A DNA stretch of 64,000 bases from Pseudomonas mandelii (GCF_024138395.1 NZ_JAMYDU010000021.1:20853-84852), one strand, 5' to 3'. Numbered from the stretch's first letter, positions 7,702 to 16,483 are shown. A program made the numbers and translations. The notes: a model not told the origin generated them from the letters alone.

Positions 7702-8619
7702 ATGAGCGAGCGCAAGGTGCTGTTGATTCTGCATGGCAAGCAGGCACTTAATGAGGAGGTCCGTGCAGCCGTCGAAGGCAAGCGCCAGCAGGGCTGGAAA
7801 CTGGCTGTTCGACTGACCTGGGAGGCCGGTGATGCGCAGCGGTTGGTGGAGGAAGCGCTGACGGCAGGTTATACGCAGCTGATTGCCGGCGGCGGTGATG
7901 GCACCTTGCGTGATATTGCCGAAGCCATGGCGGCGCATTCGACGCAGGCAAGCCTGGTGCTTTTGCCCTTGGGCACCGCCAACGATTTTGCTCGCGCCGC
8001 CGGTGTGCCTCTGGAGCCCGCTCAGGCGTTGGACCTTCTGGAGGTTGCCCCGCGAGCCATTGATCTGGGCGAAGTCGGCGGGCAGGTTTTCCTGAACATG
8101 GCCACGGGCGGCTTTGGCAGTCAGGTCACGGCCAACACCTCCGAGGATCTGAAAAAAATTCTCGGAGGCGCCGCTTATCTCTTCACGGGTTTATCGCGCT
8201 TCAGTGAGTTGCATGCAGCCTATGGCGAGTTGCAGGGCCCGGATTTTCACTGGCGCGGCGAATTGTTGGCATTGGGCATTGGCAATGGCCGACAAGCTGG
8301 CGGTGGTCATGTGTTGTGCCCGCAGGCGCTGGCTGACGATGGTCTGCTGGATATCAGCATTTTGCCCGCGCCACAGGAGTTGGTTGGCACCTTGAAAGAC
8401 CTGCTGACCGATGGCTTCGGAATCGACAACATGTTTGTGCGCGCTCGCTTGCCATGGGTCGAGATCAAAGTTTCGGAGGGCCTTTATATCAACCTTGATG
8501 GTGAGCCTCTGGAAGGCGACAGTCTGCGTTTCTCGGCGCGCCCGGCGGCATTGCGTGTGCATTTGCCCGAGGATTCGCCGCTGCTGAGCGTCTTGAATCC
8601 AGCTAATCGTCCAGACTGA
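7702..8619 (+). CDS. yegS: YegS-like diacylglycerol kinase-family lipid kinase
   Basis: A 305-aa cytosolic, membrane-associated lipid kinase. The ATP-binding loop GGGDGTLRDI is at residues 63-72, followed by the LPLGTANDFARA motif typical of YegS (phosphatidylglycerol kinase activity in vitro in E. coli). The late INLDGEPLEGDSLRFS block closes the family pattern. The ATG at 7702 (MSERKVLL) is preferred over an upstream TTG at 7615, because the conserved domain begins at VLLILHGK and GGGGAG lies just before it. Its last 17 bases overlap the end of the convergent response-regulator gene. Confidence 0.92.
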   Translation: MSERKVLLILHGKQALNEEVRAAVEGKRQQGWKLAVRLTWEAGDAQRLVEEALTAGYTQLIAGGGDGTLRDIAEAMAAHSTQASLVLLPLGTANDFARAAGVPLEPAQALDLLEVAPRAIDLGEVGGQVFLNMATGGFGSQVTANTSEDLKKILGGAAYLFTGLSRFSELHAAYGELQGPDFHWRGELLALGIGNGRQAGGGHVLCPQALADDGLLDISILPAPQELVGTLKDLLTDGFGIDNMFVRARLPWVEIKVSEGLYINLDGEPLEGDSLRFSARPAALRVHLPEDSPLLSVLNPANRPD

Positions 8620-9262
8620 TGATGTGCTCGCGCACGGCGAACAGCACCAGGCCGGCCACATCGTAGATCTGCAAGCGTTTCATGATCTGCGAGCGGTGGG
8701 TTTCGACAGTCTTGATGCTCAGAGCCAGGCCATTGGCGATTTCCCGGGTGGATTTGCCACGAACAATCAATCGCAGGATTTCCAGCTGACGTGCCGTCAG
8801 GTTGTGCGAGTCCTGGGCTTGCACCTGATTTTTCTGGGGGCGGGTCAGTGCCTGATTGATGACGGTATGGGCAATGGCCGGGCTCAGATAGCGTTCGTTA
8901 TTGCGCAAGGCATCCAGGGCATGTTCGAGTTCGGTGGCCGTGGTGTCCTTGAGCAGGTAGCCATGCGCCCCTGACTCCAGTGCTTGCATGATAAGCGCCG
9001 GGTCAGTGTGCATCGACAGGATAAGTACTTTGCACTGGGGGCGTACGCGCTTGAGTCGCTGCAAGGCTTCAAGGCCACCGGTTTCCTTCATGGAAATATC
9101 CAGCAGAATGATGTCCGGGGACAGCTGTTCGACCATCTCGACCAACAGCGAGCCGTCATTGGCCTCCCCGATTACCGCGTAACCGGGAATATCCAGCACC
9201 AGAGCGCGCAGGCCAGCCCTGATAAGCGAGTGGTCGTCCACCAGAAGTAAGTTACAAGTCAA
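8603..9262 (-). CDS. NarL/FixJ-family response regulator
   Basis: A 219-aa two-component regulator. Residues 1-120 are a receiver domain with acidic DD at 9-10, phospho-acceptor Asp55 in IILLDISM, Thr/Ser region LILSMH and Lys in YLLKD. Residues about 150-215 are a LuxR-type helix-turn-helix (LTARQLEILRLIVRGKSTRE and IKTVETHRSQIMKRL). The start overlaps the end of the sensor kinase gene (9259-9262, ATGA), so the pair is translated together. The target genes are not apparent. Adjacency to the yegS-like gene is by convergence only and suggests no link. Confidence 0.92.
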   Translation of the reverse strand: MTCNLLLVDDHSLIRAGLRALVLDIPGYAVIGEANDGSLLVEMVEQLSPDIILLDISMKETGGLEALQRLKRVRPQCKVLILSMHTDPALIMQALESGAHGYLLKDTTATELEHALDALRNNERYLSPAIAHTVINQALTRPQKNQVQAQDSHNLTARQLEILRLIVRGKSTREIANGLALSIKTVETHRSQIMKRLQIYDVAGLVLFAVREHIISLDD

Positions 9263-10152
9263 TGCATAACCTTATTCGTACTGGCCCGTTCTAGCGCACG
9301 CGGCGCCCAGGGGAAGAGTGCTTCGATTTGAGTGCCTTTGCCCGGCTCGCTGGTCACGGTCAGTGTGCCACCTAACTGATCGATCCGTTCCGACATCCCG
9401 GCCATTCCGCGTTGCCCCTCGCGAGCAGGATCTGCCGCTGGTGTGAAACCCAGGCCATCGTCGCTGATCAACAGCGTCAGGCCCTGGGGCAGGCGTTGCA
9501 GGCGAACCAACAGATTTCTGGCCTCGGCATGACGCAGTATATTGGTAATCGCTTCTTGAGTGATTCGAAAAGCCGCCACCGCCATTTCTTCCGGTATGCC
9601 CGTCAAGCGTTGATGGCATTCCAGGCTCCAGTGCACGGAGGTATTGGCCAGGGTCCTGAGTAAATGCGCACGCAAGCTGGCTTCCAGCCCGAGACTGGCC
9701 AGTTGCCGCGGATTGAGAATGGCCGAGACGTCACGAACCTTGGTCAGCGTTTCATCCAGCGTATCGCAAAGTACCGAACACTGACCCTGTAGTTCTTCGG
9801 GCAATCGACGTTTGAGCCATTCACTTTGAAGTTTTGCGGCGGTCAGCAATTGACCGATGTCATCATGCAATTCCCGACTGAGCCGATGGCGTTCGTTTTC
9901 CTGCACTTGCAGCAGTCGGTCAGCCAGTTCTTGAGGTTGAAACTTTATCGATTTGCGCGAGAGGCAATGCCCCACCCAGACACAGGTCAGCGCTGCACTA
10001 TTGAGCACCAGCAGACTCAACGGCAGAGGCATCGACAAGCTGTAGACCAGCAGGCTGCCAAGCGCCGAGCAGAGGCACAGTAAAAGCGTGAACCGGCGCG
10101 CGTTTTTTCGAGAAGCTGGCCACAGGGTAATTGACTTGAGGCTGGCGTACAT
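9259..10152 (-). CDS. NarL-type sensor histidine kinase (HisKA_3)
   Basis: A membrane kinase, about 297 aa from the ATG at 10152. Two hydrophobic helices (about 21-62) leave almost no periplasmic loop, so the signal is probably sensed in or near the membrane or by a partner. Then come the dimerisation/phosphoacceptor helix with His96 in RELHDDIGQLL, and an HATPase domain with N box (ITQEAITNILRHAEA), GLGF and GMAGMSERI. It partners with the regulator whose gene overlaps its end. The open frame extends to a TTG at 10296, giving 345 aa; neither start has a strong ribosome site, so the first residue is uncertain. Confidence 0.88.
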   Translation of the reverse strand: MYASLKSITLWPASRKNARRFTLLLCLCSALGSLLVYSLSMPLPLSLLVLNSAALTCVWVGHCLSRKSIKFQPQELADRLLQVQENERHRLSRELHDDIGQLLTAAKLQSEWLKRRLPEELQGQCSVLCDTLDETLTKVRDVSAILNPRQLASLGLEASLRAHLLRTLANTSVHWSLECHQRLTGIPEEMAVAAFRITQEAITNILRHAEARNLLVRLQRLPQGLTLLISDDGLGFTPAADPAREGQRGMAGMSERIDQLGGTLTVTSEPGKGTQIEALFPWAPRALERASTNKVMH

Positions 10153-10545
10153 AGCGGATGGAGCCAATGGATGTTCGCTGCGGGCAGACCGGCCATAAGG
10201 CTGACGGGTCTCTGTGTGGAAATTTGTTGTGAAGTCGCCTTCATGGCTGTGGTTCAGTGCTGGAAATACCGTCACTGTGCCATTAATTGGCGTCAACTAA
10301 TGGTCGGCATACTACCACTTAACATACCGTTGGTCGCGTACGGTATATAGTTCTATAGAGTCAAAACATTGTTTCTGGACGAGGGTTCCACAATGGAAAA
10401 ACTTTTGATTGTTATCGTCGGAAGATATCGATCACCAGGCATTTGGCTTTTATTGCCAGGCACTATCTGAAGTGCGACATGAACGCATCAAGTTATAGGG
10501 GGGCGTCAGTAATAGAAAAACGCAGCATGGTAGGGCTGATTGTTT
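10153..10545. other. AT-rich intergenic region with one tiny ORF
   Basis: Upstream of the sensor kinase and downstream (3' side) of the HPt-like gene. It holds AT-rich tracts (cggtatatagttctatagag) that could serve promoters, and one 25-codon ORF described separately. No RNA gene or known operator is visible. Confidence 0.4.
10393..10470 (+). CDS. Possible 25-aa small protein
   Basis: An ATG (10393) preceded by GAGGGTTCCACA opens a 25-codon frame (MEKLLIVIVGRYRSPGIWLL and five more residues). The N-terminal half is hydrophobic, enough for a short membrane helix. There is an AT-rich promoter-like stretch about 50 bases upstream. It could equally be the debris of a longer gene or chance. I know no homologue. 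Confidence 0.2.
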   Translation: MEKLLIVIVGRYRSPGIWLLLPGTI

Positions 10546-11016
10546 TTAAGCTTGCCGTTCCGAGAACGAAACCAACCTGAGCGGTCTGGAGTGGCTGGGC
10601 GGCTGAAACTGACTTTGCCCCACCTGGAACGCAAACGCTTCAATCAGCGAGGTCTGTTCACTGTCATCGAGACCGAGTTGGCCGGTAGTCTGATCGATGA
10701 GTTCAAGTTGCCAGGCCATTAATGTGAAGCAGTCCTTGAGCGCGTCCAAGGCTTGATCATGCAGGTCCATGTGGTTCTGCGCGTGGCTCAGCAATCCATG
10801 AATATGCAGCGAGAATTCCGAGACCGCCGCCAATGCCAGAGCATCAGCCTTGCTGGACAGCTTGAGAAGGGTGCTGAGCATGCAATCGATAGCGTCCTTA
10901 TCATTGCTGATCAGTTGCAAATGACTCAGACATTCCTCGGATTTGGCCAAGAGTGTTTCAGCCTCGACGAGAAACTCTGGAAATCGTTGAGCCCACTCTT
11001 TGGTGTCGTTCGGCAT
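10546..11016 (-). CDS. Degenerate HPt-domain-like protein
   Basis: A 156-aa soluble helical protein. Residues about 10-80 (FPEFLVEAETLLAKSEECLS onward) follow the layout of histidine phosphotransfer domains. The region where HPt proteins carry H-T-L-K-G reads STLLKLSSKADALALAAVSE, so the Lys and the downstream A-L-E-L pattern are kept but the phosphorylatable His is replaced by Leu. The start at 11016 has GGAG at the right distance. It sits near cheV and a two-component pair but in no clear operon. Possible roles are a non-phosphorylatable partner of a receiver, or a protein unrelated to phosphorelay; I favour the former only weakly. Confidence 0.55.
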   Translation of the reverse strand: MPNDTKEWAQRFPEFLVEAETLLAKSEECLSHLQLISNDKDAIDCMLSTLLKLSSKADALALAAVSEFSLHIHGLLSHAQNHMDLHDQALDALKDCFTLMAWQLELIDQTTGQLGLDDSEQTSLIEAFAFQVGQSQFQPPSHSRPLRLVSFSERQA

Positions 11017-11409
11017 GCTTATCTCCACAACGTCATGTCAGATGAGGGAATGTCGTGTGTGCCGACGAGAACCATGCGTGTCCCGGCGCTGCCAAGCTTT
11101 CGTGAGATCGCACTCCGGCCGGTTTGAGCGCCGGCTGGGGAACTCGAGAGGGTGGATGGCCACTGACCTGCGATCGCACACAAAAGCCTGACTCCGTTCA
11201 TGCAATGAGAATGGCGTCACATTAATGGCTATTGGATACTGCGAATATCAGGTTGGGCCTGATTGTTACTAGGGGAATCCCTTACACAGGGGAACCTAAC
11301 GTGCAAACCGAGGTCGCGCCGCAGGGAATGAAGCAGATGAAATCACGGCGCCAGTAAAGCATGATGTTAATGTGACATCAATGTCTGATCGTGGCATTTT
11401 GTCTGAGGG
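11017..11409. other. Intergenic region upstream of cheV
   Basis: No protein-coding frame with a ribosome site is convincing here. The stretch contains gatgttaatgtgacatc, a small palindrome-like sequence at about 11361-11377, and ends in the sigma-28 promoter of cheV. Confidence 0.4.
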
Positions 11410-11436
11410 TCAAGGTCCGGCAAAAACAGCCGATAA
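11410..11436 (+). promoter_or_regulatory. Sigma-28 (FliA) promoter of cheV
   Basis: TCAAGGTC, an 11-base spacer and GCCGATAA match the flagellar sigma-28 consensus (TCAAGTNN, spacer, GCCGATAA) in both boxes. The -10 box ends 42 bases upstream of the cheV ATG. Confidence 0.8.
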
Positions 11437-11478
11437 CTTCTTTTATTGAATTCATCAGAACAAGCCCAGGAGTCATTG

Positions 11479-12414
11479 ATGGCCGGCATTCTCGACACGG
11501 TAGACCAACGCACGCAACTGGTGGGTGAGAATCGCCTGGAAATTCTCATGTTCCGACTGGCCGGACGGCAATTGTTCGCGATCAACGTCTTCAAGGTCCA
11601 GGAAGTGCTGCAACTGCCGAAGCTGACCCTGATGCCACAGCGCCATCCCTTTGTTTGCGGCGTGGTCAACCTGCGTGGCCAGACGCTGCCGGTGATCGAC
11701 CTGTCCCAGGCCATCGGCATGCGTCCGCTGGTGCCAAGCCCAACCAGTACCATTATCGTCACCGAATACAACCGCTCGGTGCAGGCGTTCCTGGTCGGTG
11801 GCGTGGACCGCATCGTCAACATGAACTGGGAAGCCATTCTGCCGCCGCCGACCAGTGCCGGTCGCCAGCATTACCTGACCGCCATCAGCAAGGTCGACGA
11901 TCAGTTGGTGGAAATCATCGACGTCGAAAAAGTCCTGGCCGAAATCGTTCCGTACAACGCCAAGGTATCGCGCGAAAAACTCGACGATCCGGTTCTGGAG
12001 CGCGCCCGTGGCCGTGAAGTGCTGCTGGTGGATGACTCGAACGTAGCCCTGTCGCAATTACGCGACACCTTGGGTCAACTGGGCGTGAAGATGCACATCG
12101 CCAGCGATGGCTTGAAGGCGCTGAACATGCTCAAGGCCTGGGCCGATACGGGCGAAGTCATGACTGACAAGCTGCTGATGATCTTCACCGATGCGGAAAT
12201 GCCGGAAATGGACGGCTATCGCCTGACCACCGAAATCCGTAACGACCCCCGTTTGCGCAGTCTTTATGTGGTCTTGCACACCTCGCTGTCGGGCAGCTTC
12301 AACGACTCGATGGTGAAGAAGGTCGGCTGCGACAACTTCCTCTCCAAGTTCCAGCCCGACAAACTCGTCGACGTGGTGCGCCAGCGCCTGATGCTCGACG
12401 CAGTACCTGCTTGA
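11479..12414 (+). CDS. cheV: Chemotaxis protein CheV (CheW-receiver fusion)
   Basis: A 311-aa coupling protein linking chemoreceptors to CheA. Residues about 10-165 form a CheW domain (CGVVNLRGQTLPVIDLSQAI). Residues about 175-305 form a receiver with acidic VLLVDDS and the phospho-acceptor Asp238 in IFTDAEMPEMDG. The receiver lets the kinase complex adapt. The ATG at 11479 has AGGAG six bases upstream. No cheA, cheR or receptor gene is nearby, so this is an orphan cheV; the sigma-28 promoter just upstream ties its expression to flagellar gene control. Confidence 0.94.
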   Translation: MAGILDTVDQRTQLVGENRLEILMFRLAGRQLFAINVFKVQEVLQLPKLTLMPQRHPFVCGVVNLRGQTLPVIDLSQAIGMRPLVPSPTSTIIVTEYNRSVQAFLVGGVDRIVNMNWEAILPPPTSAGRQHYLTAISKVDDQLVEIIDVEKVLAEIVPYNAKVSREKLDDPVLERARGREVLLVDDSNVALSQLRDTLGQLGVKMHIASDGLKALNMLKAWADTGEVMTDKLLMIFTDAEMPEMDGYRLTTEIRNDPRLRSLYVVLHTSLSGSFNDSMVKKVGCDNFLSKFQPDKLVDVVRQRLMLDAVPA

Positions 12415-12478
12415 TAACGATCTGGGCGCGCTGCGCAGGGGGTAAGCCCCAATGCCAGTGAGTTGAGCGACAAAAATC

Positions 12479-12570
12479 CTGTAGGAGCGAGGCTTGCCCG
12501 CGAAGAATGCACCGCGGTTTTCAGGTATTGCGCGTCATCGCTCTTCGCGGGCAAGCCTCGCTCCCACAGG
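12479..12570. repeat. Paired REP palindrome (REPIN-like)
   Basis: Two inverted copies of CTGTGGGAGCGAGGCTTGCC-type sequence (first arm 12479-12505, second 12541-12570) separated by a 35-base loop. It is the first of nine such pairs in the window and lies downstream of cheV. Confidence 0.9.
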
Positions 12571-12665
12571 TTCTGCATCTTAACTTTTGCCCCCTCACCA
12601 CAGGGCCTTTGATTCGGCAAACAAGCTCGTATAGGGTGGCGTTTTTACTGACAAGGGAGCTAGCC

Positions 12666-13469
12666 ATGCGTCTGAGCGCGCTTTATCGTTTTCCATTGAA
12701 ATCCGGCAAGGGCGAGACCCTCAATCAGGTCAGTCTGGACAAGCTGGGACTGGACGGCGATCGACGCTGGATGCTGGTGGACGAGGCCAGCGGGCGCTTC
12801 CTGACCCAACGCGCGGTCGCGAAAATGAGTCAGCTGTCGGCGTTGTGGAATGCCGACGGCGGTTTGACCCTCAGTGCCCCGGACCATTCACCGATCGACA
12901 TTGCGGTGCCTGACGGCGATGCCGATCTGCGTGGGGTGACCATCTGGCGCGACACTTTGCGCGTCCCCGATGCCGGCGATGCGGCGGGTGCCTGGGTCAG
13001 TGAGTTCATCGGCAAGCCGACGCGCCTGGTGCAAGTGCCACTCAATTGCGCGCGGACCACCCAGGCCGGCTACGGCAAGGACGATGATCAGGTGGCTTTT
13101 GCCGATGGCTTTCCGTTGTTGCTGATTGGTCAGGCGTCGCTGGAAGACTTGTCGAGCAAGGTCGGGCGGCCGCTGGAGATGTTGCGTTTTCGGCCCAATC
13201 TGGTGATCGAGGGCAGTGAAGCGTATGCCGAAGATAGCTGGAAGCGCATCCGAATTGGCGATGTCGAGTTCCGCGTGGTCAAGTCCTGCTCACGCTGCAT
13301 TCTGACCACCATCGACCCGCAGACCGGTGTACGCAGCGAAGATCGTGAACCACTGGCCACCTTGCAGAAATACCGCACCGAGGCCGACGGCGCGATGTTC
13401 GGACAGAACCTGGTCAACGACGGCAATGGCCGGCTCGAAGTCGGCATGCCCGTGACAATTCTCGAATAA
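12666..13469 (+). CDS. MOSC-domain protein (YcbX-like)
   Basis: A 267-aa protein with an N-terminal MOSC beta-barrel (LYRFPLKSGKGETLNQVSLD, DRRWMLVDEASGRFL) and a C-terminal MOSC domain. The putative molybdenum-ligating Cys lies in VVKSCSRCILTTIDP. Relatives such as E. coli YcbX and mARC proteins bind molybdenum cofactor and reduce N-hydroxylated compounds; whether this one has the same activity is inferred. The ATG at 12666 is preceded by AAGGGAG. The protein lacks a C-terminal ferredoxin domain, so an external electron donor is required. A rho-independent terminator follows. Confidence 0.88.
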   Translation: MRLSALYRFPLKSGKGETLNQVSLDKLGLDGDRRWMLVDEASGRFLTQRAVAKMSQLSALWNADGGLTLSAPDHSPIDIAVPDGDADLRGVTIWRDTLRVPDAGDAAGAWVSEFIGKPTRLVQVPLNCARTTQAGYGKDDDQVAFADGFPLLLIGQASLEDLSSKVGRPLEMLRFRPNLVIEGSEAYAEDSWKRIRIGDVEFRVVKSCSRCILTTIDPQTGVRSEDREPLATLQKYRTEADGAMFGQNLVNDGNGRLEVGMPVTILE

Positions 13470-13483
13470 AAGCCCTTCAAAAT

Positions 13484-13522
13484 AAAAAAATGCCCGCGTC
13501 CAAGGACACGGGCATTTTTTTG
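13484..13522. terminator. Bidirectional rho-independent terminator
   Basis: AAAAAAATGCCCG and CGGGCATTTTTTT form a stem with A and T tracts on its two sides, ending both the MOSC gene and the convergent ppnP. Confidence 0.88.
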
Positions 13523-13543
13523 TCGCTGTTAGAACCCGGGGTT

Positions 13544-13828
13544 TTAGCCGCGGTATTCGCACAGGTAAGCGGTGTCGACGGCCACTTTCAGCTGGAACTT
13601 GCTGTTGGCGGGCACGTTAAACTGGCTGCCGGCGGCGAAGGTTTCCCAAGTGTCGCTGTCAGGCAGTTTAACGGTCAGGGCGCCGGACACCACGTGCATG
13701 ATTTCACGCTGGCTGGTACCGAATTCGTATTCGCCCGGTGCCATGACGCCGATGGTCGCTGGACCTTCAGCGGTGCCAAAGGCGATCGACTTGACGGTGC
13801 CGTCGAAGTACTCGTTGACTTTAAACAT
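13544..13828 (-). CDS. ppnP: Pyrimidine/purine nucleoside phosphorylase PpnP
   Basis: A 94-aa cupin-fold enzyme that cleaves nucleosides with phosphate to free base and ribose-1-phosphate. The cupin core is plain in IGVMAPGEYEFGTSQREIMH, VVSGALTVKLPDSDTWETFA and AGSQFNVPANSKFQLKV, and its length equals that of E. coli PpnP (formerly YaiE, DUF1255). The start at 13828 (MFKVNEYFDG) has GAGGAA upstream; the longer frame to 13906 lacks a site. It is a stand-alone gene ended by the shared terminator at 13484. Confidence 0.93.
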   Translation of the reverse strand: MFKVNEYFDGTVKSIAFGTAEGPATIGVMAPGEYEFGTSQREIMHVVSGALTVKLPDSDTWETFAAGSQFNVPANSKFQLKVAVDTAYLCEYRG

Positions 13829-13902
13829 GGGCGGTTCCTCGAAAAGGGCTAAAAAGGGCCGGCCAGTATGCACAAGGTGTCGATAGGCGTCACCTCCTGC
13901 AC

Positions 13903-14451
13903 TCAAGGATTAGCGGGGAAAATCAGCGGTAACAAACGCGCAGTATTGCGCGCGTCTTCCAGTGCCCGATGCTGCTGGCCGTTGAACTGCAGGCCCGCCA
14001 GTTGCAAGGCTCCATTGAGGTTCAGCGGGCGCTCGAGCCGACAAGCCTTGGCGAAGCGTTGCTTGAGGTTCATGTGTGGCACCCGGCTCAGGGCGCTGTC
14101 AAGTTGCAGGCGCTGCCAGTCCTGAAGCAGTTGTTTTCGGTCGTAATCGCCCCAACTGGCCCAGCCTTCCAGACACGCGTGGTGTTGGCCGAGCCAGCGT
14201 TCGAACAATGGCCAAATATCGGTGAGCGGCTGTGCGGCATCGATATTGGCCTGGGTGATGTGGGTCAGTTCCCGGCAAAACGGCGTCAGCAAGGGCCGGC
14301 GCAACGGGCGCACGAAGCACTGAAAGTGATCCAGTTCCTGGCCCTTGCGGTCCACGAGGGTGGCACCGATTTCGATGATTTCCATTTCTGTTACTGGCCA
14401 GCCACCCTCATCGGTGGTGGCTTCCAGATCAATGACCAACCAGTGAGGCAT
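13903..14451 (-). CDS. DEDDh 3'-5' exonuclease (ExoI/KapD-like)
   Basis: A 182-aa nuclease of the DnaQ-like fold. The four acidic residues and the His of the DEDDh set are visible: Asp and Glu in LVIDLEAT, an Asp in the middle block (ASWGDYDRKQL), and HRALEDARN with the general-base His and the last Asp. KapD- and ERI1-type relatives act on RNA or on single-stranded DNA ends; the substrate here is not determined. The ATG at 14451 begins just before the first catalytic strand. It lies downstream of atuF on the same strand (the atuF stop precedes it by about 70 bases), so it may share the tail end of the atu transcript. Confidence 0.88.
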   Translation of the reverse strand: MPHWLVIDLEATTDEGGWPVTEMEIIEIGATLVDRKGQELDHFQCFVRPLRRPLLTPFCRELTHITQANIDAAQPLTDIWPLFERWLGQHHACLEGWASWGDYDRKQLLQDWQRLQLDSALSRVPHMNLKQRFAKACRLERPLNLNGALQLAGLQFNGQQHRALEDARNTARLLPLIFPANP

Positions 14452-14521
14452 CGCAGGGTTCCTGGTATCCGCGTCCTGATGGGCTTGAGCGTAGCCAAAC
14501 CCGGCGGATCCGCCTAGCGGC

Positions 14522-16483
14522 TTATTCGACCTCTAACAAAATCTGACGATTTTTGACCTGATCGCCGACCCTGACCTGCAAGCGTTTGAGCACGCCGTCG
14601 ATACCCGATTTGAGCGGATGCTCCATTTTCATCGCTTCGAGCACCACCAATAGCTGACCTTTGCTGACCTGGCTGCCCTCACTGACCAATACATCGACGA
14701 TCGCCCCGTCCATTGGCGCCTTGAGCGTGCCGGAACTGACACTGGCCTGGCCGCTGACCAGTGCCTGGGTCTTATCGACCAGCCGCAAGCTGCCGGGGCG
14801 CGTGAACAACCAGAGTTGCCCGGCTTCGAGGTGATAGGCATGGCGTTGGCGGATGCCGTCGATTTCCAGGGTAGCCCAGCGTCCGTCGCACCCGATGACC
14901 TTCAGTTCGAGGGCGCGAGCACCGATCTGAGCACGGTAGGGTTTGCCAGGTTCAGCGTTCAATTCCACCGGCCAAGCCTGATCCTCCAGGCCGATCAAGT
15001 AGTGCAAAGGCACGTTGGCATTGTTACGCCAACCGGCCAGCGGGGCGCGATAAGCCTGTGCCGAAGCCTGATAAAACAGCGCCGCTGTGATGGCCAGTTC
15101 TTCGGCGCTCGGTATATAGGGGTGTAGGCAGGGATGATCGACAAAGTACGTGGGGATGAACCCGGTGCTGAACTCGCCGCTGATGAATTGCGGATGTTGC
15201 AGCAGGCTGGCGAGCAAGCGCTGATTGCTTTGCACGCCCAGCAGTACGCTGTCTTGTACCGCCCGCAGCAACTTGCGCCGGGCTTCTTCGCGGGTGGCGC
15301 CGTGGGCGATGAGCTTGCCCAGCATCGGATCATAGAACGGGCTGACAGACTGGCCTTCGATCAGGCCATGGTCGATCCGCACGCTGCCCTGCAACGCAGG
15401 TTCCCAGGCTGCGATTCGCCCGGTTTGCGGCAGAAACCCCTGGGCTGGATCTTCGGCGTACAGGCGCACCTCCATGGCATGCCCGTTGAGCTGCACCTGC
15501 TCCTGTCGCAACGGCAGCGGCAGTCCTTCGGCGACGTGAAGCTGCCAGGCCACCAGATCGAGGCCGGTGATCAGCTCTGTCACCGGATGTTCCACTTGCA
15601 GCCGGGTGTTCATCTCCAGGAAATAGAACTGCCCGCGCGCATCCAGCAGGAACTCCACAGTGCCAGCGCCGACATAATTCACCGCGCGCCCCGCCTTGAG
15701 CGCCGCTTCGCCCATGGCCTGACGCAGCTCGGCGGTCATCACCGGGCAGGGCGCTTCTTCGATGATTTTCTGGTGGCGGCGCTGAATCGAACAATCGCGC
15801 TCGCCGAGGTAGATCAGGTTGCCATGCTGATCGCCGAACACCTGAACCTCGACGTGACGCGGGTCGATCAAAGCTTGCTCGAGGATCAGTTCGTCGCTGC
15901 CAAACCCATGCAGCGCCTCGGAACGCGCGGTACGGAGTTGCTCCAGCAATGCTCCAGCGCCATGCACCAAGCGCATCCCACGACCGCCACCGCCGGCACT
16001 GGCCTTGATCATCAATGGGTAGCCGATGCGTTCGGCTTCGCGATTCAGGGTCGCGTCGTCCTGATCGCTGCCCTGATAGCCTTTGATGCAGGACACGCCC
16101 GCTTTGATCATGGCGAGTTTCGACAGACGTTTGTTGCCCATCAATTCGATGGCCTCGGGGCTCGGGCCGATGAAGATGATGCCGGCGTGTTGGCAGGCGA
16201 GGGCGAATTCTGCGTTTTCCGAGAGGAAGCCGTAACCGGGGTGGACCGCATCGGCACCGGTGCGCCGGGCGGCGTCGATAATTGCCGGGATGTTCAGATA
16301 AGACTGCTGCACCGGCGCCGGGCCGATGTTCACGGCTTCATCGGCCATCTGCACATGCAACGCATCGGCGTCGGCATCGCTGAACACGGCGACGGTGCGG
16401 TAGCCCAGCGCTTGCGCGGTGCGCTGGATGCGGCAGGCGATTTCACCGCGGTTGGCGATCAGGATTTTGCTGAAGGCGGGCAT
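14522..16483 (-). CDS. atuF: Geranyl-CoA carboxylase biotin-containing subunit AtuF
   Basis: A 653-aa biotin carboxylase/BCCP protein. Residues 1-450 are the ATP-grasp biotin carboxylase (KILIANRGEIACR start, ATP loop SAGGGGRGMRLV, RDCSIQRRHQKIIEEAPCP). Residues about 585-653 are the biotinyl domain, with the modified Lys in VLEAMKMEHPL. With AtuC it carboxylates cis-geranyl-CoA to isohexenyl-glutaconyl-CoA. The start is the ATG at 16483 (MPAFSKILI). It is distinguished from the leucine-pathway homologue liuD only by its neighbours (atuA, atuB and atuR). A REP pair lies between it and atuE, the only wide gap in the operon besides atuC-atuD. Confidence 0.9.
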   Translation of the reverse strand: MPAFSKILIANRGEIACRIQRTAQALGYRTVAVFSDADADALHVQMADEAVNIGPAPVQQSYLNIPAIIDAARRTGADAVHPGYGFLSENAEFALACQHAGIIFIGPSPEAIELMGNKRLSKLAMIKAGVSCIKGYQGSDQDDATLNREAERIGYPLMIKASAGGGGRGMRLVHGAGALLEQLRTARSEALHGFGSDELILEQALIDPRHVEVQVFGDQHGNLIYLGERDCSIQRRHQKIIEEAPCPVMTAELRQAMGEAALKAGRAVNYVGAGTVEFLLDARGQFYFLEMNTRLQVEHPVTELITGLDLVAWQLHVAEGLPLPLRQEQVQLNGHAMEVRLYAEDPAQGFLPQTGRIAAWEPALQGSVRIDHGLIEGQSVSPFYDPMLGKLIAHGATREEARRKLLRAVQDSVLLGVQSNQRLLASLLQHPQFISGEFSTGFIPTYFVDHPCLHPYIPSAEELAITAALFYQASAQAYRAPLAGWRNNANVPLHYLIGLEDQAWPVELNAEPGKPYRAQIGARALELKVIGCDGRWATLEIDGIRQRHAYHLEAGQLWLFTRPGSLRLVDKTQALVSGQASVSSGTLKAPMDGAIVDVLVSEGSQVSKGQLLVVLEAMKMEHPLKSGIDGVLKRLQVRVGDQVKNRQILLEVE

